A stretch of 12,190 nucleotides of DNA from Bacteroidia bacterium (GCA_025450095.1 JANWID010000162.1:1-12190); one strand, 5' to 3'. Counted from the first letter of the stretch, positions 1 to 7,954 are shown. Notes: generated by a model not told the origin, from the sequence alone. Made by a program: numbers and translations.

Positions 1-1
1 A

Positions 2-1981
2 TGCTATGCAAGTCATGGCATGGGTGGCGAACTAACATGGACATGCTTACCAGGCGGTCAGTTTATTTTCGAATCTAAGTTTTATCGTGATTGTAATGGT
101 ATACCCGGCCCTGCATATATGTCGATGTATACAACTGTACCCGGTATTCCAACAATTCAACTAAACCTTTTTTCGCAAACTGATATCAGTCCAAATGGAT
201 TTACTGCAAATGGAGATACTTCCTGTCCCAATTGTATCCAGGGAAATGCATCTGTTCCAATACCAGGTCTTGTGGAGGAATTCTCATACAGATCAGCTCC
301 AATAAACCTGCCGGGCATGCCTCCTGCAGCCGGATGGGAATTTTATTGGGGTGAATGTTGTCGAAGCATTTCAATAGCTAATATCATCGGCTCAAGTAGT
401 ACTGGATTCCGTGTTCGCGCAATCATGTATCCGTTTAATATCACGCAGCCATGTTTCGATTCCTCGCCTTATTTTGCTGAAAAACCTGCTACGATTTTCT
501 GCACCGGCTCCGAAGTTAAATTCAATGCAAGTGCAATTGATCCGGAACAAGATTCACTGGTTTATAGTTGGGGAGATCCACTAACCGAATTTGGTGTAAT
601 TATACCGTTTGCTCCCGGATACAGTGTAAACAGTCAGCTTCCATCACCAGTACAAAACCCGCTGAATGTCGCGGCAGCTTTGAATCCTGCTACCGGTGAA
701 GTCATTTTAGTTTCGTTTACAGGAGGATTTTTTGTTATTGTAATAAAAGTTGCCGCATACAAATGCGGAATAAAGGTTGCTGAAATTTTCAGGGAGATAA
801 ATGTCAGGTTAACCAACACGTGCTCACCAGTTTATGGAGGAGTAATGAATTCTCCACCCACCATGTCAGCTCCTTTCATCGATACCGGAACAGGACTTCA
901 AACTTCGTATACAGATACCGTTATTTTCGGTGACACCGTTAGTTTTAGTTTAGACCTCACAGATTTTGATTTTTTCACTAATTCCAGTGGTCAGTACATA
1001 ACCGTGTCGGGGTCAGGTTTGCAATTCGGATTAAATTTTACCGATCCTGATTCCGGGTGTGCTCTTCCTCCATGTGCAACAATTGCAAATGGACTACCAC
1101 AATCAATCCTGCTTGCCGGACAAATCAACTTCAACTGGGTCACTACATGTGATCATGTTTCCGGAGTGAACCCCCAATGTGGAGGTTCCTCAACTTATTA
1201 TTTCACTATTCATGCGCATGATAATTATTGTCCTGCCAATGGATCAACAATAGCTACTATATCGATCACAGTAATTGGATCGCCATCTGTTATTACCGCA
1301 ACCGGTCCTTCAACAATTTGCGAAGGAGATACCGTCATGCTTACCGCTTCGGGAGCACAAACATACATCTGGAATACGGGACAAACAGGTGATACCATTT
1401 TTGTAACCCAGCCCGGATATTATTCTGTTTTAAGTTCAAACCCGGTGTTATGTGCATCGGTGTCCATTCCAACCGGAACTCTGAATGTAACTGCATCTGC
1501 AGCGCTAGACACCATATGTTATAACTGGCCACCCGTTCCACTAACAGGAAATCCACCTGGCGGAACATGGACTGGCTATGGAATTTCCGGACAACAATTC
1601 AACCCCGCTTTAACAGGGGCTGGTGTATTTGAATTGGTTTACCAGTTAACCGATGCTGCAGGATGCATGGGAAGCGATACGGTACAAATGACTGTGAATC
1701 TTTGTACGGGTATGTCAGAATTAAATGCTTCGTCAACAGTCTTGATTTATCCCAACCCAGCTACCGAAAATTCCTTTCTGCAATTGAACGGATGGAAAAA
1801 TGAAAATATATCTATTGGAATTTATAATGTATTTGGTCAATTCATTGGTGAAATTTTTAATGGAAATCCCGATCAGGAAATTTGGGAAGTACCTATTAAC
1901 ACATCACTACTCAGCAAAGGAATTTATCTTGTGAAAATTCATGGTACTTTGAATTCGCAAATTGTTTTGTTGAAGAATTGA
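2..1981 (+). CDS. T9SS-sorted large secreted/surface protein, 5' end cut by window edge
   Basis: The frame is open from base 2, so the first ATG (20) is probably internal. The first residues read CYASHGMGGELTWTC, then FYRDCNGI. This resembles the start of the mature region in Bacteroidota surface proteins (SH..GGE....C, then a YRDC motif), so the signal peptide and true start lie just outside the window. The body is rich in Thr, Ser, Gly, Pro and paired Cys. It has Ig/PKD-like stretches, for example around 1279-1480 (TICEGDTVMLTASGA) and 1504-1700 (DTICYNWPPVPLTG). The last ~80 residues, from about 1739, form a T9SS type A sorting domain: IYPNPATE, then a GIYLVKI strand, ending VLLKN. Such domains direct export across the outer membrane and are removed at the surface. 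Role is likely adhesin or surface-layer protein; no catalytic domain is visible. Family assignment is good, specific function unknown. Confidence 0.87.
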   Translation, partial: CYASHGMGGELTWTCLPGGQFIFESKFYRDCNGIPGPAYMSMYTTVPGIPTIQLNLFSQTDISPNGFTANGDTSCPNCIQGNASVPIPGLVEEFSYRSAPINLPGMPPAAGWEFYWGECCRSISIANIIGSSSTGFRVRAIMYPFNITQPCFDSSPYFAEKPATIFCTGSEVKFNASAIDPEQDSLVYSWGDPLTEFGVIIPFAPGYSVNSQLPSPVQNPLNVAAALNPATGEVILVSFTGGFFVIVIKVAAYKCGIKVAEIFREINVRLTNTCSPVYGGVMNSPPTMSAPFIDTGTGLQTSYTDTVIFGDTVSFSLDLTDFDFFTNSSGQYITVSGSGLQFGLNFTDPDSGCALPPCATIANGLPQSILLAGQINFNWVTTCDHVSGVNPQCGGSSTYYFTIHAHDNYCPANGSTIATISITVIGSPSVITATGPSTICEGDTVMLTASGAQTYIWNTGQTGDTIFVTQPGYYSVLSSNPVLCASVSIPTGTLNVTASAALDTICYNWPPVPLTGNPPGGTWTGYGISGQQFNPALTGAGVFELVYQLTDAAGCMGSDTVQMTVNLCTGMSELNASSTVLIYPNPATENSFLQLNGWKNENISIGIYNVFGQFIGEIFNGNPDQEIWEVPINTSLLSKGIYLVKIHGTLNSQIVLLKN

Positions 1982-2014
1982 ATACTAGACACTTTTTTAT
2001 AATTTTAGATAATA

Positions 2015-2203
2015 TGGAAATTCCGGCCAAACTGACCCCACTTTTCCGGAGCAAATTGACCCCCAATAAAGATTGATCTTAATAACTTGAAAATTAAATT
2101 AGCCAGTATGCAAAAACAGATCTTGTTTACCCTAAAAATGGAGGCTGAAAATGAGGGGTCAATTTAAAGCGGAATCAGGGGGTCAATTTGAACGGAATTT
2201 CCA
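2015..2203. mobile_element. Solo-end (MITE-like) remnant of an IS21-like insertion sequence
   Basis: Two ~50-base ends face each other in inverted orientation: 2015-2064 and 2154-2203. Read inward, each starts TGGAAATTCCG, followed by CAAA(C/T)TGACCCC and, about 20 bases further, AAATTGACCCC. Each end therefore carries two copies of a TGACCCC-type motif. Repeated motifs at each end and TG...CA termini are typical of the IS21 family (istA/istB elements). Only ~90 bases lie between the ends and they encode no transposase. This is either an internally deleted copy or a non-autonomous derivative movable in trans. I see no convincing target-site duplication: the left flank is GATAATA and the right flank TCTTTAC. 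A deletion or recombination on one side is therefore possible. The family name rests on remembered end structure, not on a search. Confidence 0.68.
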
Positions 2204-2331
2204 TCTTTACAACAGAAATAACAGAATTAAAACAGCTTGTAAAGTTTAGCATAAACGATGGAAACTATATTTATAGGATATCTTCAAATGGTGAAATTTT
2301 AAATAATGGGCAAGTAGTAATTCTTAACTAA
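2203..2331 (+). pseudogene. Orphan 3' remnant of a T9SS-type gene
   Basis: Directly after the right end of the IS21-like element, an open frame runs to TAA at 2329-2331. It encodes about 42 residues including KFSINDGNYIYRISSNGE and ending GQVVILN. The pattern (short strand, G-x-Y-x-Y-x-I, a turn with NGE, then a final hydrophobic strand before the stop) is that of the last part of a T9SS type A sorting domain. No initiation codon or upstream coding part fits: the same frame meets TGA inside the element (2146-2148 and 2152-2154). It is therefore read as the 3' end of a larger gene whose body was lost, probably in the event that left the element. It is not the end of the gene finishing at 1981, which has its own complete sorting domain. 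The assignment rests on a short pattern. Confidence 0.55.
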
Positions 2332-2571
2332 AAGATTTAATAAGAAAATCCTTGGCTAACAAGTTTTTTCCCCACCTTGACACTTGACAGCTTTTAAAGG
2401 GAACGTATAGATAAGCCCACTCCCCATTTTGGAAATGTCCATTCCTTTTCAAAATACCCCCCCGGCTCCTTGATTTAATTTTTTGAAGTAGTTAGCATTT
2501 ATAAACTGAAATGCTAAAATCAAGATTCAAAAAGGAGTAAATAGCCACTTTGTTTTAACCATTGTTTGAAC
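2332..2571. other. Non-coding stretch with inverted repeats
   Basis: No credible gene on either strand. Two structures are visible. The stronger is an inverted repeat at 2469-2524: the inner stem TTAGCATTT (2492-2500) pairs with AAATGCTAA (2509-2517) around an 8-base loop, and an outer CTTGATTT (2469-2476) can pair with AAATCAAG (2517-2524, sharing one base with the inner arm). That leaves a 15-base bulge on the left side. No T-run follows on either strand, so it is not a standard terminator. The weaker is ATTTTG (2426-2431) opposite CAAAAT (2450-2455), next to a run of seven C (2457-2463). The stretch could be further debris of mobile elements. Confidence 0.5.
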
Positions 2572-2610
2572 CAAAAAAATAAAGCCTTCCAGAATTAACT
2601 GTAAGGCTTT
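2572..2610 (-). terminator. Intrinsic terminator of tRNA-Val
   Basis: AAAGCCTT (2581-2588) and AAGGCTTT (2603-2610) form a perfect 8-bp stem. On the minus strand the hairpin is followed by an A and seven T (complement of 2573-2580). It lies about 11 bases past the 3' end of the tRNA, as expected for a rho-independent terminator of that transcript. Confidence 0.85.
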
Positions 2611-2621
2611 GATTTTAAGTG

Positions 2622-2696
2622 TGGGAGCAACAGGGTTCGAACCTGTGACCCTCTGCTTGTAAGGCAGATGCTCTGAACCAGCTGAGCTATGCTCCC
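2622..2696 (-). tRNA. tRNA-Val (anticodon UAC)
   Basis: Read on the minus strand, the 75-base gene folds as a full cloverleaf. The acceptor stem is GGGAGCA with TGCTCCC. The D arm contains GCTC-AGCTGGTTCAGA-GC. The anticodon stem TCTGC/GCAGA holds the loop CTTACAA, with anticodon TAC at loop positions 3-5. The T arm is CAGG-TTCGAAC-CCTG. The discriminator base is A. The CCA end is not encoded; the next bases read CAC. UAC reads valine GUA/GUG codons. It has its own promoter and terminator and lies opposite to all neighbouring genes. Confidence 0.96.
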
Positions 2697-2712
2697 AATT
2701 TTTAAAGGACTG

Positions 2713-2742
2713 CAAAGATATGCAGGATTTTAATATTTGCAA
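2713..2742 (-). promoter_or_regulatory. Bacteroidota-type promoter of tRNA-Val
   Basis: On the minus strand TATCTTTG (complement of 2713-2720) is a perfect TAnnTTTG -7 box. TTGC (complement of 2739-2742) sits 18 bases upstream as the -33 element. Transcription would start close to 2706, about 10 bases before the mature tRNA 5' end at 2696. Confidence 0.75.
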
Positions 2743-2824
2743 GAAAGGAAATTCTGATAATGTAATATACTGTAAATCAAATAGAACAAAGATTCTGGAA
2801 GTGATATTTCATTTAATGAACACA

Positions 2825-2856
2825 TTGACAGAACGCGTTTCAGATACTTATCTTTG
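2825..2856 (+). promoter_or_regulatory. Bacteroidota-type promoter for the gene at 2893
   Basis: TATCTTTG at 2849-2856 matches the TAnnTTTG -7 box exactly. TTGA at 2825-2828 lies 20 bases upstream as the -33 element. Transcription would begin near 2863, giving a leader of about 30 bases before the ATG at 2893. The box overlaps a TTG codon at 2854 that could be mistaken for a start, which supports the later ATG. This promoter probably drives the gene row that follows. Confidence 0.72.
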
Positions 2857-2892
2857 AAACCTGTCTTTATTCAATCTGTTGACCTGATACTG

Positions 2893-3837
2893 ATGAATTC
2901 AAAATACACCTTATTGCTGTTCAGATTTATACTATTTACATGTCTTTTTCCTTTTACAATGCTTCAGGCCCAGGAAATCGGCCCCGAACACTACGATGAA
3001 GACGGCAACCTGATGGTTAAACAAACCGGTTTTTTTACTGGCATATATATAGGCAGCTATTGGCCCAGTGATCATGTGGCGCAGCTATACGACGGATTTG
3101 GTTTCGATTACGATGAGAATAAGCTCACTTTCGAAGACAGCTGGATGTATGAAAAAATATACCGGCAGTACGGAGGTGGTTACGGTCAGCCGGATTATAT
3201 TTCCGAAGCGCTCGGCGTTCAACCCGGTGAATGGTTTTTCGATGAATCGGATATGCCTCAAAACATGGTTTATAAAACTTCATGGCTGGTTGGCTTTTCA
3301 GGAAGGTACACGCTCGATCGTAAAAACGCGATCCTGTTCAATATAAACGGCGCCATTCTCAAAGCGGTAGGTAATTTTACAATTACCACCCGGCCGCCTC
3401 CCAATTCCACACAAGTGAATAACAGTATCCGAACATACGAAATTGCAGGTACGGAACAACGGCTTCTTTTCGAGGCAGGATACCAGCACCTGTTCGGTGC
3501 GGAATACCGTGCATTTAATTTTTTCATGGAAGGAGGTCTGCATGCAACACTCGCCAAATTCGAAGACAACGAGATCCAGATCGAATACCTTCGTATCAAT
3601 CTCTTCGACTCGATAGATCCGTACACCGGTGTTAGCTATTACAATGTTTCGCGACCTGTTGGATTGGGATTCGGCGCTTTCGCCGGTGCAGGTTTCAATA
3701 TCGATACGCAAAGCAAATGGTCGCTGCAGATTCTCTATAACCTGTTGCTCGAAAATGTCCGCATCGGTTATGATCAGCAAATACAGGTGGGACAATCTGT
3801 CGGCCTGCGGGCTTATTATACATTATTCAAAAACTGA
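2893..3837 (+). CDS. Predicted outer-membrane beta-barrel protein, function unknown
   Basis: The protein has 314 residues from the ATG at 2893. An in-frame TTG at 2854 is rejected because it lies inside the promoter -7 box. The N-terminus MNSKYTLLLFRFILFTCLF runs through a hydrophobic core to a Gln-rich end (MLQAQ), a usual Sec signal peptide with cleavage after LQA. The mature part alternates aromatic and hydrophobic residues with polar ones in strand-like blocks: WLVGFSGRYTLD, ILFNINGAILKAVGNF, LLFEAGYQHLFG, FFMEGGLHATLAKF, LGFGAFAGAGFNID, WSLQILYNLLLENVRIGYDQ, and a last strand GLRAYYTLF near the C-terminus. This fits a small barrel of roughly 8-12 strands with an aromatic residue close to the C-terminus. 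I do not recognise a named family. A methyltransferase gene follows after 31 bases. Confidence 0.75.
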   Translation: MNSKYTLLLFRFILFTCLFPFTMLQAQEIGPEHYDEDGNLMVKQTGFFTGIYIGSYWPSDHVAQLYDGFGFDYDENKLTFEDSWMYEKIYRQYGGGYGQPDYISEALGVQPGEWFFDESDMPQNMVYKTSWLVGFSGRYTLDRKNAILFNINGAILKAVGNFTITTRPPPNSTQVNNSIRTYEIAGTEQRLLFEAGYQHLFGAEYRAFNFFMEGGLHATLAKFEDNEIQIEYLRINLFDSIDPYTGVSYYNVSRPVGLGFGAFAGAGFNIDTQSKWSLQILYNLLLENVRIGYDQQIQVGQSVGLRAYYTLFKN

Positions 3838-3868
3838 TTAACCCGGTTCTTTTTCGTTATTATTTCAC

Positions 3869-4543
3869 ATGTCCGCACAACGTTCTGTACATATACCCTA
3901 TAACATGAAGCTCCGGCCTTACCACAAAGTGGTAGCCGAAAGAGCCATCCGGTTGCTTCCGCAAAATGGATCTGTACTTGAAATAGGTTGTGGTGTGGGA
4001 ATCACCCTGGCAATTATACGCAAGCATCGCCCTGATGTAAAAATTGTTGCTGCCGATATTGATACGGAATGCCTGAAGATATCTTCGGAACGTGTACCTG
4101 ATTTACAACAGGTGAAAATTCATGAATCGAATTCATTTACTGAAATAGGTCGTGGGTATGATATGATCATTGCATCTCATGTTGTGGAACACCTGAAAAA
4201 TCCGTACGAGTCGATGCAACAATTTATTGAAATGTTATTACCGGGAGGATATCTTGTAGTTGCTGTTCCCAACCCGGTTCGTCCAAACATTTTCTTCGGC
4301 AATATCCTGAAAAAAGATTACGTAAACCGTGGACATGTTTACGCATGGGATCGATCACATTGGATTAATTTCCTGGAGCGGATACTAAAATTAAATGTGA
4401 TCGAATACCCGGTGGATTTCATTCCGGTATTTCCCTTTTCTAAATTTACTGCACAACCCTGGGCCCGCAACCTGCAGATGGCTTTTGCAAAATTGATACC
4501 CTGGTGGTCGTTTTCGAATATGGCCGTTATCCGTAAAACATAA
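3869..4543 (+). CDS. Class I SAM-dependent methyltransferase
   Basis: The 224-residue cytosolic protein has the full Rossmann-type SAM fold. Motif I is VLEIGCGVGITLAI (residues 37-50). The acidic residue of strand 2 is in AADID (61-65). Motif II is YDMIIASHVVEHLKNP (97-112), with the VVEHL sequence typical of Methyltransf_11/UbiG-like enzymes. Motif III is LLPGGYLVVAVPNP (123-136). The C-terminal third is basic and aromatic and probably binds substrate, which cannot be named. An alternative ATG at 3905 would remove 12 residues but keep every motif; the first is kept because it leaves only 31 bases to the preceding gene. The next start is 10 bases downstream, suggesting one transcript. Confidence 0.88.
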   Translation: MSAQRSVHIPYNMKLRPYHKVVAERAIRLLPQNGSVLEIGCGVGITLAIIRKHRPDVKIVAADIDTECLKISSERVPDLQQVKIHESNSFTEIGRGYDMIIASHVVEHLKNPYESMQQFIEMLLPGGYLVVAVPNPVRPNIFFGNILKKDYVNRGHVYAWDRSHWINFLERILKLNVIEYPVDFIPVFPFSKFTAQPWARNLQMAFAKLIPWWSFSNMAVIRKT

Positions 4544-4553
4544 AAATAAAACC

Positions 4554-5033
4554 ATGAGCGAAAAATTCACAGCTTCCCTGCAAAGCGGGCAACACGCATT
4601 TCTGAAATCCCTGGAAGGAAATTATAAAGGTGTTACTAAAGTTTGGTTCGAACCCGGTGTATTGGGAGATGAGTCTCCATGTTCCGGTACACTCCGTTCA
4701 GTTTTGGGTAACCGGTTCCTGATGCATGAATATTCCGGTATGCTCCAGGGCAACCCGGTAGAAGGCATGGCAATATTTGGCAGTTCCCTTGGGGAAGATA
4801 AGCTTCAGACCGCCTGGATCGACAGCTTTCATAACGGAACTGCCATTATGTTTTCGGAAAATAACGAAACCGGGAACGGGTATTCGGTGTTAGGTCATTA
4901 TGGCCAGGAACCCCGTTGGGGCTGGCGCACCGTCATTCAAAAAGAGAATGATAAAGTTATCATTACGATGTATAATATTGCACCTGGAGGGAATGATGAA
5001 AAAGCGGTTGAAACCGTGTATGAAAAAAACTGA
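4554..5033 (+). CDS. DUF1579 family protein
   Basis: The 159-residue protein has no signal peptide or membrane segment. It shows the features I associate with DUF1579: a GNYKG-V-W segment near residue 24, a CSGTLRSVLGNRFLMHEY strand pair (about 43-60), G-NPVEGMAIFG, a conserved WIDSFHNG stretch, and a C-terminal block ending in YNIAPGG and ETVYEKN. The fold of such proteins is thought to be a small beta-barrel; no enzymatic role is established and none is claimed. The start lies 10 bases after the methyltransferase stop, so the two are probably co-transcribed. It ends 43 bases before the next start. Confidence 0.78.
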   Translation: MSEKFTASLQSGQHAFLKSLEGNYKGVTKVWFEPGVLGDESPCSGTLRSVLGNRFLMHEYSGMLQGNPVEGMAIFGSSLGEDKLQTAWIDSFHNGTAIMFSENNETGNGYSVLGHYGQEPRWGWRTVIQKENDKVIITMYNIAPGGNDEKAVETVYEKN

Positions 5034-5076
5034 GATTTATATCCCGGAATCGGTTACCAGCAGAACCAATAACTTT

Positions 5077-6570
5077 ATGAAAACAGCCGGCACGGCATTA
5101 TTACTTTGTCTCTTTTTCCTTTTCAATACCCGGAATTGCAATGCACAAAATGCATTGTCATCCCCTGACAAAATTGATGAATCCGGTTTTGGCTATTCCA
5201 AAGTAATCGGGCAGGATGAAGATGGTTATTTCCTGTTGTTAAGCAATCTGACATTAAATAGCGAAAGCGATCGCGTCGGATTTAAGAACCGAAAATATAA
5301 GGTTGCTCGATATAATAACCAGCTGGTAAGGCAATGGTCCAAAACCGTGGATCCTCCGGATAATTCATTTATTGATGCGGTTACATTTTTTAACGGAAAC
5401 GTAATGATTGTTACATCGCAATTTCTCAAACAGGAGCAATCTGTACGATGTGAACTCACAACGATCAATAAATCCGGAACGTTTCTGCGACATGAACATT
5501 CTGCGACATTGTTTCACCCGGTTACTGCGGATTATGAAAAGGCAAAAGTTATTTTTTCAATAAACCGCCAGCAATTTGCTGTTTTACTCAGGGAATATAC
5601 AAACGACACCAGTCAGACGATCTTTACCGTGGTTAAGGACACCGCACTACAACAGGTAACACTGAAATCGGTGACTGTTCCATTCTCTGAGAAAAAATTC
5701 GGTTTTACCGGATACGCATTATCCGTGAATGGTGATCTGGCCATCATGGGATATCATGCCGAAAAAGTTAAATCACTTTCATCCAAAAGAAAAATCGAAT
5801 ACTACGTTTATGCCTCAGGTGTTCAGGAATCAACTTTCCGTGAATACCGGCTTCCCTCCGATAAAAATATCGGTGCTATCGGACTGGCATTCGATAATTT
5901 CAACAGGAAGCTCGTTCTCTCCGGTTTTTATTTTGAAAGAGAATCAAAAAATGGTGCAGGAATATTTTATGCAACTCTTGATATCACTTTAAATGATGAA
6001 ATAAAAATCAATACCAAAAATTTTGAAAGCCCCACCGGATCCAGTATCGTCCGCGAACGCAGCCTTTCGTCCGGGAGTGGTATGATGGATTATCCGATTG
6101 AACGAATTGTAATCCGCAATGATGGCGGAGCCATTATTGTAGCGGAAGCGGCATATACCACGGAATATTCTTTTTATGATTCCTTCAGCCAGTCGTTCAC
6201 ACAACGTACGGAATATCATTTTGAAAATGTCGTTGTCATTTCTGTGAACAGCGATGCAAGTGTTGACTGGAGTGTAGTGGTTGAAAAAGACCAGGTGTCA
6301 ACCGATGATGATGGCGTGTTTTCATCGTTCTGCCCGTTACTGAACAGCGAGCAACTTTTACTGTTGTATAATGATGACATCAGTAAAAGAAATAAAATCG
6401 TTCCTGCCATTGTTGACAGTAAAGGTACTTTTACCAGGGGAAACCCGCTTCCGACAGGAGAAGGATCTATTTTACTTCCACGTTCCGGGAAACAGGTATC
6501 CGAAAATCAGTTGCTCATACCAACGTACAAAAAAAGAGAACTTCACCTGGTGTTGTATACTTTCGAATGA
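5077..6570 (+). CDS. Exported protein of unknown function, possible beta-propeller
   Basis: The start is placed at the ATG at 5077, giving 497 residues. The frame is open further upstream to 4900, but that part overlaps the DUF1579 gene and reads as a basic non-family sequence. From 5077 the protein begins MKTAGTALLLCLFFLFNTRN and continues CNAQ, a clear signal peptide with likely cleavage after CNA. The rest is strand-rich, with recurring hydrophobic-polar blocks ending in W/F/Y-rich turns: GYFLLLSNLTL, KYKVARYNNQLVRQW, GNVMIVTSQFL, GDLAIMGYHAEK, RKLVLSGFYFERE, GAIIVAEAAYTTEYSFYD, EQLLLLYNDD. This suggests a beta-propeller or similar repeated-strand fold. There is no T9SS sorting domain and no recognised catalytic motif. 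Its TGA overlaps the P450 ATG (ATGA), implying coupled translation. Confidence 0.78.
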   Translation: MKTAGTALLLCLFFLFNTRNCNAQNALSSPDKIDESGFGYSKVIGQDEDGYFLLLSNLTLNSESDRVGFKNRKYKVARYNNQLVRQWSKTVDPPDNSFIDAVTFFNGNVMIVTSQFLKQEQSVRCELTTINKSGTFLRHEHSATLFHPVTADYEKAKVIFSINRQQFAVLLREYTNDTSQTIFTVVKDTALQQVTLKSVTVPFSEKKFGFTGYALSVNGDLAIMGYHAEKVKSLSSKRKIEYYVYASGVQESTFREYRLPSDKNIGAIGLAFDNFNRKLVLSGFYFERESKNGAGIFYATLDITLNDEIKINTKNFESPTGSSIVRERSLSSGSGMMDYPIERIVIRNDGGAIIVAEAAYTTEYSFYDSFSQSFTQRTEYHFENVVVISVNSDASVDWSVVVEKDQVSTDDDGVFSSFCPLLNSEQLLLLYNDDISKRNKIVPAIVDSKGTFTRGNPLPTGEGSILLPRSGKQVSENQLLIPTYKKRELHLVLYTFE

Positions 6571-7954
6571 AATTCCCTCCGGGACCATACGGACACTTTC
6601 TTACCGGCAACCTGGATGATCTGCGCAACAGGGTCCTTGAATTCTTCACAGAACTTCCAAAAAAATATGGTGAGCTGAGCACCATCCGGTTTTCAATAAG
6701 AAAAGTAATTTTTGTTACGCACCCTGAACACATTCATCATATTCTCCAGGAAAATAACCGGAATTATACCAAGAGCCTCCGTTACGAGCAGCTCAAATAT
6801 CTTCTTGGAAACGGACTGTTAACCAGTGAAGGTGATTTCTGGCTCCGGCAGCGACGCATGATCCAGCCTGCATTTCACAGGCAGAAATTGCAGCTTCTTA
6901 CCCGCGACATGGCAGGCTGTACACGAAGTATGCTGGACAGGTGGGAAAAAGAATTTTTGGGAAAAGAGGTTAACTTTTCAAATGAAATGATGTCGCTGAC
7001 CCTTCGCATTGTTGGCAAAACACTACTGGATGCGGATGTTAAATCTGACGCGCAAAATATTGGTGAAGCACTTACCTTCCTCATTCGTGCAGTTAACTTT
7101 CGCACACGCACTCCTCTGCTGCTGCCTTTATGGATACCAACACCGCATCATCTGAAAATAATTAAATCCGTAAAAACCATTGATGACGTGCTGAAAAAAT
7201 TTTTGATTCCCGTCGCAAAAATCCTGGTGACCGATATGACCTGCTCAGCATGCTAATGGAAACAAAATACGAGGATACGGGTGAGCATATGGGAAATAAA
7301 CAGCTTCGTGATGAAGTGATGACGCTCTTTGTAGCAGGTCACGAAACCACTGCAAATGCACTTTCATGGACTATGGAGCTGCTGATGCGAAACCCAGAAG
7401 CATTACAGAAATGTATCCGGGAAGTACATGAAGTGTTGAATGGCCGCGAACCGGAAGCCACTGATCTGGCTTCACTGCAATATATGACAATGGTTATCCA
7501 GGAATCCATGAGACTATATCCTCCTGCATGGATAATCGGCCGCAAATCCATTAAAGAGGATAAACTTGGAAATTATGAAGTACCTTCAAAACAAAATTTT
7601 TTGATTTGCCCTTATGTGCTTCACCGTAACGAGCAATATTGGGAAAATCCGGAAGCGTTTATTCCCGAACGTTTTTTACCCGAAAATTCAAAGAACCGTG
7701 TTAAAAATACATACCTTCCCTTCGGCGGTGGACCCAGAATGTGTATAGGTAATAATTTTGCACTTATGGAAATCCAGGTAGTGCTCACTATGCTGTTACA
7801 GCGATTTCGTGTGGAACCGGTTCCCGGAAAGGAAGCAGAGCCTGAAGCTCTTATTACCCTTCGGCCAAAAAAGGGAGTCTGGATGAAAATATTTCCCACA
7901 CAACATTCTGAGCCGGGCCGTCAATCAAAAGTTTCTTCAACACTGAATAATTAA
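6567..7954 (+). pseudogene. Cytochrome P450, interrupted by a single -1 frameshift
   Basis: Two overlapping frames together encode one P450: 6567-7256 (229 residues, then stop) and a second frame ending at TAA 7952-7954. The first begins MKFPPGPYGHFLTGNL, a proline-rich start with no membrane anchor, and carries the C-helix motif WLRQR (residues 92-96). The second has the I-helix AGHETT (7334-7351), the K-helix ESMR (7502-7513) and the haem loop FGGGPRMCIG (7721-7750), with the haem-ligand Cys at 7742-7744. The frames must meet at A6T5 (7194-7204). One extra base there reads LKKIFDSRR and restores about 462 residues, a normal P450 length. Every catalytic motif is intact, so the break is either recent or a sequencing error in a homopolymer. 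P450s hydroxylate or otherwise oxidise a substrate using electrons from a partner; none is encoded nearby. The start overlaps the previous stop (ATGA) and the end overlaps the next start (TAATG). Confidence 0.9.

Noticed and set aside
2107..2166. 19-codon ORF inside the IS21-like element
   Set aside because: Too short, no recognisable motif, and it runs into the inverted repeat.
2426..2455. Possible second IS end (ATTTTG...CAAAAT beside a C-run)
   Set aside because: Only six paired bases and no partner end found in the window.
2854..2892. TTG start giving a 327-residue version of the outer-membrane protein
   Set aside because: The TTG lies inside an exact -7 promoter box, and the ATG at 2893 gives a normal signal peptide.
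3270..3795. Minus-strand ORFs of 118 and 165 residues opposite the outer-membrane protein
   Set aside because: The plus-strand gene has a promoter, signal peptide and barrel-like pattern; the antisense frames show no domain or start signals.
4900..5076. N-terminal extension of the exported protein into the DUF1579 gene
   Set aside because: It overlaps 134 bases of a well-supported gene, reads as a basic non-family sequence, and would bury the signal peptide.
7194..7204. Programmed -1 ribosomal frameshifting at A6T5
   Set aside because: The codons here (AAA AAA TTT TTG) do not form a standard slippery heptamer in the correct phase, no stimulating hairpin is obvious, and P450s are not known to use this.
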